From NCBI GenBank assembly GCA_964035795.1, contig OZ038322.1:23022359-23086358 (forward strand): 64,000 nucleotides of DNA. Direction: 5' to 3'. Positions 1-11,164 of this stretch are shown here, one piece after another. The notes beneath the pieces were generated by a model. It ran no database searches, was not told where the DNA came from, and saw only the letters and a list, made by a program, of their open reading frames with translations. The translations under genes and the position numbers were made by a program. The stretch comes from Pterobdella sp. o SKG-2022 (lineage: Eukaryota; Annelida; Clitellata; Hirudinida; Piscicolidae). Numbering within the stretch: the stretch's first letter is position 1; every line of letters begins with the position of its first letter.

Positions 1-2433
1 ACAAGTATTTGTAAAGTATTTTCAAATTGACATTTTCTGAAGTTTTGGCATTGAGAACCTAGAGTTGAGTCCCATAAATTTTAAAGCCCTTTCAATTTAT
101 TTATGAATTCCAAGTGTTGACACGAACAAGCATTTAACCAACAATTATAGATTTTTTAATTACATTTTTTAGTTATTTTAGCAATAAATTAATGACAAAT
201 GAATTAAAATTCAATAAAATTTTTTTATTGATCATTAAATTCACGAAAACTTATAAGGCACTTGTGAAAATACTGATAATTTAATATAATGTTAAAAAAA
301 AAACTCTTTTAACAACAAACTTAGAAAATATATTCTAAATAAAAAAATAAATCTTGGACTAATAGAATAAAAAATAATAAAATGAAAAATAAGTTAAAAG
401 TGAAACAATAAAGTTAAGTCTAGAACGTCTTCAATGATTTCAAAACAAAAATGCACTTAGGTCTCGTCAAATATTTATTCTCCATCTTATTTACAGTTAA
501 CAAACAGCTTTTATGTGTTGTGTAGACCTTGTGGTAGTAAATTTTGAATAGATAGTTCTCGAAGCTTCAAATGAATTTTTAACGCGAGTTTCTAATTTAT
601 TTTTTTTGATTTCGGCTTTCAAATTTATTTTTCGTATATCAGAAAGGAATAGCTAACATTAATAATGAAAACTAAACACTAGTTTAGCAGACTCTTAAGG
701 AGACATACCAAAACTAATTCGACTTTCCAGACTCATTTAAAGTAAACACTTTTATCAAAACAAAATCAAACTCAATTTCTTAATCCTCAAACAGAGCCAC
801 TCAAATATTCAGTCTGGGCAGATGCTCAAAACGTTATTTCTTTTTAATTCTACAAAAACACGATTTAATATCGCTTGTTTGAACAAACGATTTTGTCTGA
901 TGATAAAATTTTTTGATAATTTTGAATAAAGCAGAAACATAGGGCGTAATTCGAAGTCTCTGCTATGAATGCAGATATTATTACAATGAAAAACCATATA
1001 AAAACAAGTGTAAATATTTAACAATGAAATTAAGTTGAGTTAAAGGTTAAAGAAGCTCTTTATAGACCAATTTGAGTGCGTTGCATCGGGTCTATCTGTC
1101 AGCCGTTGATTTAATCTATGAAAGTTTCCAAGACCCTTTTTGGTGAGTCTGTCTGCTCATTAAAATCTTTTATTTGGTTATATATATTTTTGTACACAAG
1201 ATAAACTAAGTTGAATTTTCTTGGCAAGATTTTGATTGATTTTTTAAAACAATATTCAAAACTGAAATTCCAAATTGTGAATTGATAATAACGGAAAGAA
1301 GTTTTTGTGAACACATTAATGTTTTAGTGGAATATCGTTTATCGCCATAGAATGAATGAATGAAGATTAATAGAATAGGGCGTCTGTCATAAAACTTGAA
1401 GAAAAAAATAACCTTTGATTTGATTCTTTAAGGACTGTAAAGAAATATTCAGAGATTTTCATTATAAAATAGAATATACTACTTAAAATTTTATGAGTTT
1501 CCAAAATACATGATTATTATAAATTAATTTATTATTTAGAAATATTCAATTAAATTTCAGAAAATATTCAGAGATTTTCATTATAAAATAGAATATATTA
1601 TAAACAAGCATTTCTTTGTTTGTGAAAATAACTTGTTTACTCTACTATTTATTTAACTAATAATTAACAAATTTTTGAGTAGATATCAGCTAGGACAAAG
1701 TACTGAAATAGACCATTTGTACCACCTACCTTGCACCACTAGCATAGGCTTAACAATATTCATATACTTTTGTATTATCTTCCTATACTTTCACCAGACA
1801 GAGATTAAGTATAGCTGTTTACTTAAAGTTTTGACAGTATTTTTAGCATTGAAATACGCTAAGATAAGTGTTTGTTAATAAGCATGCAGGTATTTTGTTT
1901 CAACACAGAAGTATCGGGTTTTTAACCTGCTTTTTTGCATTTCTTTTTAAATATTTTTTAAACAGTGGATTGTTTTTAAAATGTAGGACATGACAAAAAA
2001 AGAACTATACTGAAAATAAAAAAGATTTGAGTTTAAATTCCTACAGTATTGGGCCTTATGAAGATAGATTTGAATCGAAATTCTCGTTTAAAATCGTTTT
2101 AAAAGGTAATTAAAAATATTTTCTTAAAATTTCCTCAACAATATCAAAGTTAACTAAAATTGAAATTCACTGAAAGTGAAAAATATTAGGAGAATTTCAA
2201 AGCTCTGTGCGCTTCCACCCCCTAACGAGTCTATAAAAACACATTCAAGTTTAATATTTTTATTGAAAAATAATGAGTAAATTTCTTTTTCATTCATGTT
2301 CTTCATGGTATGAAAGAAAATCCTTTTTGGGATAGTTCAAGCTCGAAGTGTTGTGTAATGGGGTATTCCTTGTAGTGCAAAGTTCTTGTTACAAATTTAA
2401 TGTAGCGAAAATAGTGTGGAACAGGTGTTAACT
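1..2433. other. Gene-free AT-rich stretch
   Basis: No coding exon or RNA gene can be supported here. Open frames are short, rich in Phe, Ile, Asn and Lys, and lack splice context or recognisable motifs. The only structure seen is a direct repeat near 1.45-1.6 kb, listed separately. Confidence 0.6.
1443..1597. repeat. 36-bp direct repeat pair
   Basis: The same 36 bases (beginning AAATATTCAGAGATTTTC) occur at 1443-1478 and 1562-1597, in the same orientation and 119 bases apart, with no mismatch that I can see. The intervening sequence is unrelated AT-rich DNA. This looks like a recent local duplication; no coding function is implied. Confidence 0.8.
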
Positions 2434-2510
2434 GTCGGCCCACACGGGATTGAACCCGATAACTTTAGATAATTAGGCTAATGCTCTACCGCTGAGCTAT
2501 ACGGGCCAAC
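2434..2510 (-). tRNA. tRNA-like element, probable SINE head or tRNA pseudogene (copy 1)
   Basis: On the minus strand a 71-nt cloverleaf-like body (2507 down to 2437) has an A-box match (TAGCTCAGCGG) and a B-box match (GGTTCAATCCC). The acceptor stem GGCCCGT pairs with GTGGGCC using G-U wobbles, and pairing continues three bases outside the tRNA body. The loop would read anticodon AAT (Ile), but the anticodon stem has a mismatch and the T loop is one base short. The same shortened T loop and extended acceptor stem occur in the copy at 4.9 kb, so a dispersed tRNA-derived element is likelier than a decoding tRNA. A TTTT run about 26 bases downstream could end Pol III transcription. Confidence 0.55.
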
Positions 2511-2944
2511 AAATGAACTAATAATGAAAAATCAGCCATTATTAAAAAATTTTTTCCTATTAGAACTTAAATTAATTGAAAAAACAATAATAAAAATTTG
2601 AAGTATTAAACCAACCACGAATAAACAGGCAAAAATGTCTCAACAAATCATAACATGCGACAATAGGAAGCAAGACAAGCAATGACAAATGGCATGACTT
2701 GAGAACTTGTAATTATAATTAATCATTAGACTTTTGAAAATATTTACAACTACTTAAATAAACACTCAATCATTTTGTGGCGTTGTTTTTAAATTAACTT
2801 GGACGTTACTGATCAATACTCTATACTGAGAAGTTCCTTATTTGATTTTTATACTCATTTTATCTGTATTTATTTATATATGAATGGGAATAGTACCTGT
2901 CATATCAATGAACTAAATTTAATTTTGAAATAATTATTAATCTT
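2511..2944. other. Gene-free AT-rich spacer
   Basis: Nothing coding is visible between the tRNA-like element and the L2/CR1-like LINE end. Confidence 0.5.
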
Positions 2945-3843
2945 TATTATTATTATTAAGATTTATATAGCGCACAGTTATCAAGTCAAGATTGCTTCAG
3001 AGGCGCTCAAGGTTTGTAAAAGATTATGACTGGGGATGTTTATGGTATGAGTTTTCAAGTTTGCGAAAGTTCATGAGAGAAGGCGATGAGCGCAAGTTAG
3101 AAGGAAATGAATTCCACAGACGTGGAGCCTGGTGAGAAAAAGAGTGACTAGTAAACAAGCCTGAAAAAACAGGTTGATGAAGCTGGAGACCAGAGTGCAA
3201 GGATCTGAGTGGTTGACTTGTGTGTCTGATTGACAAAAGATCAAAAAGGTAAGCAGGTTGTTCAAGCTTGAGAGTGCATGAAATGAGCCAAAGTAAATTA
3301 AACTTGCATCTTTGGGAGACAGATAGCCAGTGCAAACGATCAAGACAGTCGCTGGAAGAGCTGAAATAATAAGCTTGAAGAACCGTTTTGGCCGTGTGGT
3401 TTTGGAGGGCTTGAAGTTTGCATAACAGATAGTTTGGCTGCCCGCAAAGGAGAGAATTACAGTAGTCCAATCTGGAAAGAAATAGTGAGATAAAGAGGGC
3501 ATTAGCAGTGGAAAGAGGTAAGAATTTGCGTACTTGTTTTATGACATAGATATAGAAAATTGGAAGATTGGATTATTTGAGAAATAAAGTGAGCAAAGTT
3601 AAAATTTGAATCTAAGATGACACCTAAGATTTTGAGCTTGGAAGATATAGGAAGTTCGGTGCCGTCGAGTGTTACCACAAAAGGGAGATTGTGTTTTGCT
3701 AGAAAACGAGAGCCGCCGACAAACATCACCTCACTCTTAGTAGGGTTTAGTTTCAGTTGGCTTTGGGAAAACCAGGAGTTTAGAGTGGAAAGACAACTGG
3801 ATAATTTAAGGAGAATGGGGCTAGGATCTGGGTGAGAGACAAT
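2945..3843 (-). mobile_element. 5'-truncated L2/CR1-like non-LTR retrotransposon, 3' part
   Basis: Read on the minus strand, this is the C-terminal part of a LINE reverse-transcriptase ORF. It begins near 3840 with the block that usually follows the polymerase palm (SQLKLNPTKSEVMFVG), continues with LGVILDSNFNF, and then LSRLDYCNSLL and LHWLSVSQR, ending with APRLWNSFPSNLRSS. One frameshift lies near 3540-3550, between the frames of 3729-3502 and about 3520-3024. The 3' end (about 3015-2945) carries GCGCTATATAAAT followed by an (AAT)n tail, typical of L2/CR1-type LINEs. The catalytic palm and the endonuclease are absent, so this is a dead copy. Plus-strand frames over it are shadows. Confidence 0.9.
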
Positions 3844-4587
3844 ATTAAAGTTAAGAATAACTTTCGATATAACTACAAAAAAATGAGTCTTATTTCAATA
3901 ATTTCGCTTTTTTTCGTGCTGGCTTAAAAAAAACTAAAAAATTCTGCTTAAAAAATGAAATTTTCAGTGATAATTCTACTCATTTAATTATAATCATGTG
4001 ATGAATGTTGATAAAAAATATTTAAACTAATTTCAATTCACTTCTAAAAATTAGAATCATTTTATTTTTTAAACAAAAAATTGAAAAGATAATTAAAAAA
4101 AACAAACAAAAAATTAAAAAAAACAAACAAAAAATAAATATAAATTCTCAATCTAAATGTTAAACAGCTGATTTTTAAAGCCTAATTTTTCAAATTCAAA
4201 ATACATGCTGAGTATTCTACAGGGCTTCTAATAAAATTTTTGAGTATTGTTTCTATTCCATATTAAAAATCTTCCGATTTTTTTTGTACTGAGAATATTA
4301 AGTTTTTGTTATAATGCAGTTCTTTATTTGCAATAAGTGCACAATTATACAGTTAATTTGGGGCTCTATTTTTCAAATTTAATTAATTTTTTAAAGAATA
4401 TATTTTTTAAAATTTTAATTAGTGAAGATTTTAAAATATTAAAAATGTTTAAAACAGTCAATTAAAACACTAGTTTCAAAGTTTGGATCTTTGCTGTTTG
4501 ACAACCCATAATTTCGACTTTTCACAAAGACCCTTGAAAATTAAAACTACTCAGAAATTGTTTGAAATCTAATTGATAAATGCTTAA
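3844..4587. other. Gene-free AT-rich stretch
   Basis: No gene seen. A short A-rich tandem duplication (unit roughly AATTAAAAAAAACAAACAAA) lies at about 4090-4135. Confidence 0.5.
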
Positions 4588-4842
4588 TCAGACATGACCA
4601 CGACATTTTCTGTCATATCCAGCCATGTAATCATATTTGAAATTAATCTTCGTCCACTCATACTGTTGTCGTATAGGTCTATAAAATCTTGGATTCATAC
4701 CACAGTAGCTCATGTCGTTTTTCTTATTTATATATGTAGTTTTTGTTTTGGCAATATTAATGAATTTTTTAAACTTTTTTTTTAGATCGATTTTCAGTCG
4801 TAGTTGTGGTTTTGTTAGCTCAACAGATGTTTCACAGGGCAC
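4588..4842 (-). other. Possible coding-like island of unknown identity
   Basis: An open minus-strand frame here ends with a stop at 4588. Its last about 41 codons (from the ATG near 4713) have clearly higher GC than the surroundings and a mixed composition (MSYCGMNPRFYRPIRQQYEW, ending KCRGHV), unlike the Phe/Ile/Lys-rich random frames nearby. I do not recognise a family. It could be a terminal exon of an unannotated gene or a decayed fragment. There is no ATG at the 5' end of the frame, and an AG acceptor just before the ATG is possible but not decisive. Confidence 0.2.
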
Positions 4843-4862
4843 TACTCCTTGTGTATATAATT

Positions 4863-4940
4863 GTCGGCCCGCGCGGGATTGAACCCAGTTACTTCAGATA
4901 ACTAGTCTAACGCTCTACCAGCTGTGCTATGCGGGCCGAC
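4863..4940 (-). tRNA. tRNA-like element, probable SINE head or tRNA pseudogene (copy 2)
   Basis: This is the second copy of the element at 2.4 kb, in the same orientation. The A box (TAGCACAGCTGG) and B box (GGTTCAATCCC) are intact. The acceptor stem is a perfect GGCCCGC/GCGGGCC, extended outward by GTC/GAC to a 10-bp helix. The anticodon loop CTAGTTA would read AGT (Thr). As in copy 1, only four bases separate the T loop from the acceptor strand, so the T arm is not canonical. The shared irregularities argue for a repeated tRNA-derived element rather than two independent tRNA genes. Confidence 0.55.
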
Positions 4941-5116
4941 TTAAGTTTCTATAAACCTTCGCAAAAAATACACTTTTAGCTAGAAGATCGATGTTATTTT
5001 TAATGGTTTTTCCATCGTCCATTCTTTTACCTGGCCATTTCAAACATTTTCTTCAAGCATAGTACCTGGAAGGAAGACCGGAAATGTCAAAACTTTTGTG
5101 TTTGGTTTTTTTTCCT

Positions 5117-5240
5117 CAGTTTGATAACAAGGGTAAGTTTCAGGATTCCATTGAAAAAAGTCGTAATTGTTTTTGTGAGTTGTACAAGTTCAACCACTAT
5201 AAAGATACGATACCTGGATTGCACCAAGCTGCTAGTTAGC
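5117..5240 (+). other. Possible exon of unknown identity
   Basis: A strong-looking splice acceptor (long T tract then CCTCAG, ending near 5117) is followed by an open frame that reads FDNKGKFQDSIEKSRN, then a Cys/Tyr-rich piece ending DTIPGLHQAAS and a TAG stop. Composition is coding-like and GC is above background. I do not recognise the family and found no convincing partner exon, so this may be a 3'-terminal exon or a relic. Confidence 0.22.
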
Positions 5241-5351
5241 TCTGATGAAATGCTCGTTGCTCTTCCAGTCTTTCAACACATGTTATGTCTAGGAAAAACA
5301 TCAGAGAACATTTTTAACATGATAAAACCTAATGAAACCCGGGATTTGTGA

Positions 5352-5926
5352 GCGAAATTATATTTTCTCATGAAAAGTATGGTTTCAAGATATTGATTGC
5401 AATATATCTTCTAAATGCAAATATTTTTTATCCTGCAGCAATTCATAGCAAAACAACTCAAAAACACTAATAATACTTTTTGATTATTTATGACTTCAAA
5501 TAAGTACGTGAAGTGTTTCCTATAATATGAAATAATTTTTTAGTGTGTTTTGTGTTATTTATTCTTAAAATAAATATTTGAAATCGGGAAAATAAAAGTT
5601 CACTGTGATCAAAGTTCATTGAAACCCTTAAAAGTGAATACATTTTATAAAATAATCAAATTTCTTTTTTAAAACTTTAAAACAAAAAATAAAAATAAAA
5701 TTTTATTTTTAATGACAACATAAATAGAAACATTGTTCTTCAATGGATTTCTCATCCATCGAAGAATTTAATAAGCAGAGATATTGCAGAGGAAGAATCC
5801 CTTAAGAAGCTGAAGAAACCTGTGCTGGAGAAAAATGATTATAAGCAATGAAGAAGCGATTCAAGAAAAATGGGTACATGTCGATACCATTGAAGTGTGT
5901 GTTTAACCTGGTTATAATTAATGTAA
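5352..5926. other. Mostly non-coding, with a coding-like patch near 5.74-5.89 kb
   Basis: No gene can be supported. At about 5741-5885 three plus-strand frames each carry short stretches of plausible coding composition (for example EEESLKKLKKPVLEKND and SNEEAIQEKWVHVDTIE), broken by stops and frame changes. This looks like a decayed coding fragment of unknown origin. Confidence 0.25.
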
Positions 5927-5966
5927 TATCTATCTATCTATCTATCTATTTATTTATCTATCTATC
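5927..5966. repeat. (TATC)n microsatellite, 5' side of the LINE
   Basis: About ten tetranucleotide units with two TATT variants. The same motif reappears directly after the LINE at 8.7 kb. Confidence 0.9.
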
Positions 5967-8688
5967 TGTGTTTAAGTTTAGCCCGCGCGTCAATGGCTCG
6001 AATAATTTTAAGTTTTCGCTGAGTTTTTGAAAAAAATTTTTACATCAAAAAGTTATAAAAAATGTTTTTTATAATTTCCATTTAGTTTTTTTGACTAAAA
6101 ATTGCTTCTGCACAAACTCCCGCAAAATGGCGGAGAAGCGAGAAGGAAATTATAAACCGCAAACCTGCGTAGAGCTGATAACTCACCAGGAACGAACGTA
6201 AAAGAGATACAGTCTATCCACAGAAAAAAAAGGGAAACTTTAGTCAAAGTGGGTTGCTGGAATGTAAGAACCTTAGGCAACCCAACAAAATTCAACTCAA
6301 GCCTTCTGAACGCCATTACAACAATGAAAGAACATAAAGTTTGTGCAATGGCGCTAGCTGAAGTGCGGTGGCCTGGGTGCGGTGTTTTAGACATAGAAGA
6401 TGCTACTGTTGAGTACTCAAAATTCAAAGATAATAATCCTATTAACCAAAGAGGCGCCGCAGTAATTCTTCTAGGCAACCTAAGAACTGCTTGGAAGGAA
6501 AACAAAAATTCCACTCCAATAAATGTAAGACTAATGAAAATGAGACTCAAAATAGGAAAAATATGGCTGAGCATAATTTCTGTTTATGCTCCTACAGATG
6601 TCACTGATCCATCAATCTCAGAAGAATTCTATCATCAGTTATCTCACACTCTAAAAGGAGTAAATAATAAAGATTTATTGCTTGTGTTGGGAGACTTCAA
6701 TGCTCGAATTGGCCCAGCTGTAAAGCCTACAAGGCTTCATGGAGTTCACAATCTCGACACTCGCAACAACAATAGTGAAAGGCTTCTGGACTTTTGAACC
6801 AGCCATGGCTTAGTAATCACAAACACATTATTTCCTCATAAAAAAATTCATCAGTGGTTTTGGAAACATCCAAACCAAAATGAAGGAAGACATGTGTTGG
6901 ATTACATCCTGGTCAATCAAAAGTTTAGAGCCTTTATATTAGACACCAGAGCACATAGAAATTCTTTACACATATCATGAAACTGGAAAAATCAAATAAC
7001 CATACCGGTATTCAAAAAAGGGCAAAAATCTGATTGTAACAATTACAGAGGGATCGCTATTTTATGCGTCACAAACAAAATAATCAGTAGAACGATATTA
7101 AACCGGCTTATTCCAGTATTGGACTCCCAGCTAAACGAAATTCAATGTGGCTTTTGCTCAAATAGGGGTTTCAGTGACCAATTATTTAATTTACGAATAA
7201 TAATGCAACGAGCCAAAGAGTATAATACACCTCTATACCTATCCTTCATTGATCTGTGCAAAGCATATGATTCCATAAATCGCAATGCACTATGGAAGGT
7301 TTTGCGTCATTCATACAACCTCCCAAGCAAAATCATAAACATTATAAAAGCCTTCCATGAAGAAACTCAAGGATTAGTTAGATATGAAGGCCAAACTTCC
7401 AAAGAATTTCCAATAGATCGAGAGTAAAAACAAGGCGACATACTATCTCCTTTATTGTTCAAGCTATATCTAAACGCAATTATAAATAGCGCATTAGAAA
7501 ACTACAAAAATATTGGAGCAAAAATTATTTATAACATCAAGGCTTCTTTAATAAACAACAATGTAAACTAAATAGTCGTACAACAGTGCAACACCTCCTA
7601 GACGCAGACGACATGGTTAAAATCGGTACGAACTATGAAGAATTGAACTGTCTCATGAATACAATAGAAAACAATTTGAAAATAAACATTGACAAAACAA
7701 AACGAATGACAATATTGCCAAAACAGAAAAAACTCCCAAAACAAACTTCTATTAACAATTTTTTGAAAAACATAGAAGTGAAGAAACATAGAAGAAGTGA
7801 AACATTTCAAGTATTTGGGAGCCATTCTCACAGATGAAGTAGTACTAAACGCAGAAGTGGACGCTCGTGTCAATAAAGCATCAGTAGCTTTCGGATGCTT
7901 AAATAAACTGGTGAAGTACCAGCCTGCAATCAAACACAGTACAAAATTTCGACTGTTGAAGGCTGTGATACTTACTGTTTTATTATACGGATGTGAATCT
8001 TGGGCCCCATTTAATCATCACATTCAACGTTTAAACACCTTCATCAATCGCTGCATACGAACAATACTTGGTCTGTCGCTTTTCGAAAAATTAAGAAATA
8101 CTGACCTAAGAAGACTTGCAAACATCGAACGCGTTGAAACAATACTCCAACGTAGACGACTTAGATGGCTTGGCCATATCGAGATAATGGAAAATACACG
8201 TCTTCCAAAACAATTATTAGTCAGTAAATTCAAAGAAAGTAAAAGACTTCATGGAAAACAACGTCAAAGATGGCATGATGTTATGAATGCTGACCTAAAA
8301 AGCCTAAATATGGTTTCATCATGGAGAACTAAAGCCCTAAACAGAAGCCAATGGCGAAAAGAGGTCAACGTTAAGTTGAATGCGTTAAACCAGTTCAAAG
8401 AAAATAAAGAAAAGAACAAAAAGGACCGCAAGAAAGAAAACTCAGGGACTATAACAGATCTTAAATGTCTTCAATGCAACAAGGTCTGCCTTAACAAGAC
8501 TGGTTTAGCGAATCACATCAGACTATCACACATCACTGACTTTCAAGCAACAATAATTTGTCAATTCTGTGGTAATATATTCAAAAAACAAGGAATGCCG
8601 AATCACAAGAAGAAATGTCAAAAAACAGCAACACATACCCTTTCTGCACCTGCCTGAAGGTGGATGAATGCAGCTGAAGAAGAAGAAG
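5967..8688 (+). mobile_element. Decayed APE-type non-LTR retrotransposon with C-terminal C2H2 zinc fingers
   Basis: The coding region starts near 6240 with an APE-type endonuclease: GCWNVRTLGNP, LAEVRWPG, ISVYAPTDV, LVLGDFNARIG and HVLDYILVN. A TGA interrupts it at 6795 and another at about 6977. A large part between endonuclease and polymerase is missing, because the sequence jumps directly to IPVFKKGQKSDCNNYRGIA. Reverse-transcriptase motifs follow: FIDLCKAYDSINR, KQGDILSPLLF (after an in-frame TAA at 7425) and DADDM for the YADD box. A frameshift sits near 7800. The last frame (7797-8657) holds RRLRWLGHIEIM and two CxxC...HxxxxH/C fingers beginning KCLQCNKVC and IICQFCGN. The element cannot be autonomous. 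The exact clade (CR1/RTE-like and relatives) is uncertain. Confidence 0.9.
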
Positions 8689-8702
8689 ATCTAACTATCT
8701 AA

Positions 8703-8742
<40 letters not shown>

Positions 8743-8744
8743 AT
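8689..8744. repeat. (ATCT)n microsatellite, 3' tail of the LINE
   Basis: About 13 ATCT units, the first ones with AACT variants, follow the element's GAAGAAGAAGAAG end directly. It may be the LINE's own microsatellite tail or the other half of a pre-existing (TATC)n target. Confidence 0.9.
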
Positions 8745-10914
8745 TTTCTGAAAATTATCTTCCAAATAAATTAAAGTTTATTTGCTCAGAAATCAATATT
8801 TTAAAAATATTTAATACTTAGTCTTTTTATTTATAAAACATATTATCGTTAATACAAGTTTCGAAAAAATAATATCTATTTTAAATTTATATATTTTCAA
8901 AAATGTTTTAAGCATTTCCTAGTATATTTCCATTAGAATCATAGAAGATGCTTAATGCTCATATATTCCTCATCTTTATGGACTATTTAATAGGTGGAAG
9001 TAAAACTAAGCTTAACACACCCATAAATCCATATAGAGCATTGAAAGAAAAAACTTGCAAAATTTTATGAGATGTTAACTGCTTTTAGATTTGATAAATA
9101 AAAATTTAAGTTTCTATGACAATCTATAAAATTGCATTTTTAAAAACTTCCAAGACTTTTTCCTTTGTGGCATTGTTTTCATCTTCGTTTAATTCAACTG
9201 GGTACATTTGGCTTTTATTCAGCATATTAAAAAAAATATTGCTGAAAATTGAGGTATTTTCTCAAAAATTTATTTAATTAAAACCCGTCTTATGATTATA
9301 TATTCAAACTTGCGCTTCGGGAATTATTAAAAAACAATATAAAATTTTGTTGAAAAAACTTTCTTTTTTGAAAATCTCTATTTCTTTATTTAGATTTATT
9401 CACAGCATTATTGTGAAATTCTTTTCATCATGAGTCAATCTTAGAAGACCTTCTAGTTGCTTGGTTTTTGTTTAACACTTGTTGCATGTAATATTTGTGT
9501 TCTTGATCAAAACCTATAAAATCTCTCTCGTTCAGATACATTTATCTAAGACAAAATCTCAATTTTCTGTGAGTTCACTTTTATCCAAATTCATATGATA
9601 AAGTTGAACTTAACGAAGATTACGACTTTTCTATTGAATAAATCAAATTAAAATCATTGGGATCTGAAAAATCACACAACATATTGTACTCAAATATTTA
9701 AAATTTTTGTTTCATTGAAACGATTTTTGCTTTGAGAAAAAATTGGTGTTGAAAATGCATTGCGCCGCAGAAGATTTTTTATATAAAACTCATGAAAACC
9801 ATCTTTATTTAAATTAGGTTTTTTTATCCCGTGAAAACACAGACAATTTTTTTATTAAAAAATTTTTTTCAAATCAAACTTTTTGTTTGTAATTCAAAAT
9901 AATCTTATCATGATTTCCGTATTAAATTTTATTTTACTCTGACATTTAATCAAAATCGTTAATCTTACATTCATGTTCACATCAAAAAAACTACAAATCC
10001 TAAGTAAATTTGAAATTTTTTTCAACTCTGCCGATAATATTTTAAAATATTGAACAATATTGTCAACAAAATTTTAAATATTCCTTAAGACCTATTTTCA
10101 TTGATTCTTGTCCGTTTGAAAATTCGCTTTTTATTGAATCGTTTGTATAAAGAAAAAAAATACTTGGAATTTGTTCAAAAGAAATTACTTGATCTGCACG
10201 AGTAATTTACACACAAACACAAAAGAGCTTATGTTTATGCTAATTTTCATATCAATATGTTATAAAAACAGTCCCAAAACCAATGTACAATTGCACTTCT
10301 ATATGTGCTTATATTAAAATTATTATATTATTTGAAAAAAAAATAATTAAAGCAACAAAATCAGTTTTAATATTCAAATTTGTTTATCGACAAAACATCA
10401 ACTTATTCATAAAAACAGCACCAAATTAGCATTTCATAAATCTTGAAAACTGTAGAAAGAGATTTTTATTAAAACTTTTTTGAAAGCCGTTTGGTAGGGG
10501 TTGCTCTGAATTGAATCTGTGAAATGCGATGTGCAATATGTAACCTTGAGCAATAGACGTTTAATATTTTATAAATTGCATTTAGGTTTTCCAGTGTAAT
10601 TTGCCTTTGATTGGGTAAAAGGTTTTGGCAAGATCCAATCATTCTTAATGCTGCAATAAAATCAAAACATCATTTAAACAAAGATTTTCATCTCTTCCTA
10701 CTTATATTTTAAACAATTTTAAACGCCCATATCAAATAGAAAATATATTTTGCTTTCTAATAGGAACATATGCTAAAAAAATGAGAATTCGTTCAAATTG
10801 ACATTTGGAATTTTAGACAAGCTTACATATTGTTTCGACCAAACACAGGCGAAAACATTCATATTTGCTTACCAAGGCACCGAGATGTATTGCGCCATAT
10901 AGAATGCGAGGAAA
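8745..10914. other. Intergenic AT-rich DNA upstream of complexin
   Basis: No coding exon, RNA gene or repeat of note is visible. The proximal part presumably contains upstream regulation of the complexin gene, but I can point to no specific site beyond the TATA-like box. Confidence 0.5.
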
Positions 10915-10922
10915 TATAAATA
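10915..10922 (+). promoter_or_regulatory. cplx: TATA-like box of the complexin gene
   Basis: TATAAATA lies about 250 bases upstream of the complexin ATG. An initiator-like TTCAATAC follows 25-30 bases downstream (about 10938-10946), the expected spacing. A consensus splice donor GTAAGT follows at 10997. Together these suggest a core promoter, a short non-coding first exon and a small 5' UTR intron. In DNA this AT-rich such octamers are common, so the support is the arrangement rather than the motif. Confidence 0.45.
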
Positions 10923-10944
10923 GTGGTGCATAGGTACTTTCAAT

Positions 10945-10996
10945 ACTACACGACATACTTGTTAGCCCCTCATAGTATTGAGACAAAAGACCTTCT
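10945..10996 (+). other. cplx: Probable non-coding first exon of complexin
   Basis: The segment between the presumed start site and a perfect GTAAGT donor at 10997. The intron would close at TTATTAG (AG at 11151-11152) or at GCAG (AG at 11142-11143), just before the ATG at 11165. The start position is a guess from the TATA spacing. Confidence 0.4.
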
Positions 10997-11164
10997 GTAA
11001 GTTTTAGAAAAATATTTTTTCAATAACTTTTAAATTTATTTAGTTTTTCATAAATACTAGTAGTTTTAGCGAAAAACTATATAACATACTGACGAAGTTT
11101 ACATGTGGAATCTATTAATTTTTGGTAGTTCATGTGGATGCAGAGTTATTAGTTTTCAAATAAG

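Noticed and set aside
3617..3835. Plus-strand ORF over the L2/CR1-like LINE
   Set aside because: The minus strand carries clear reverse-transcriptase C-terminal motifs; this is its shadow.
6095..6574. 159-codon minus-strand ORF
   Set aside because: It is antisense to the APE endonuclease motifs of the LINE.
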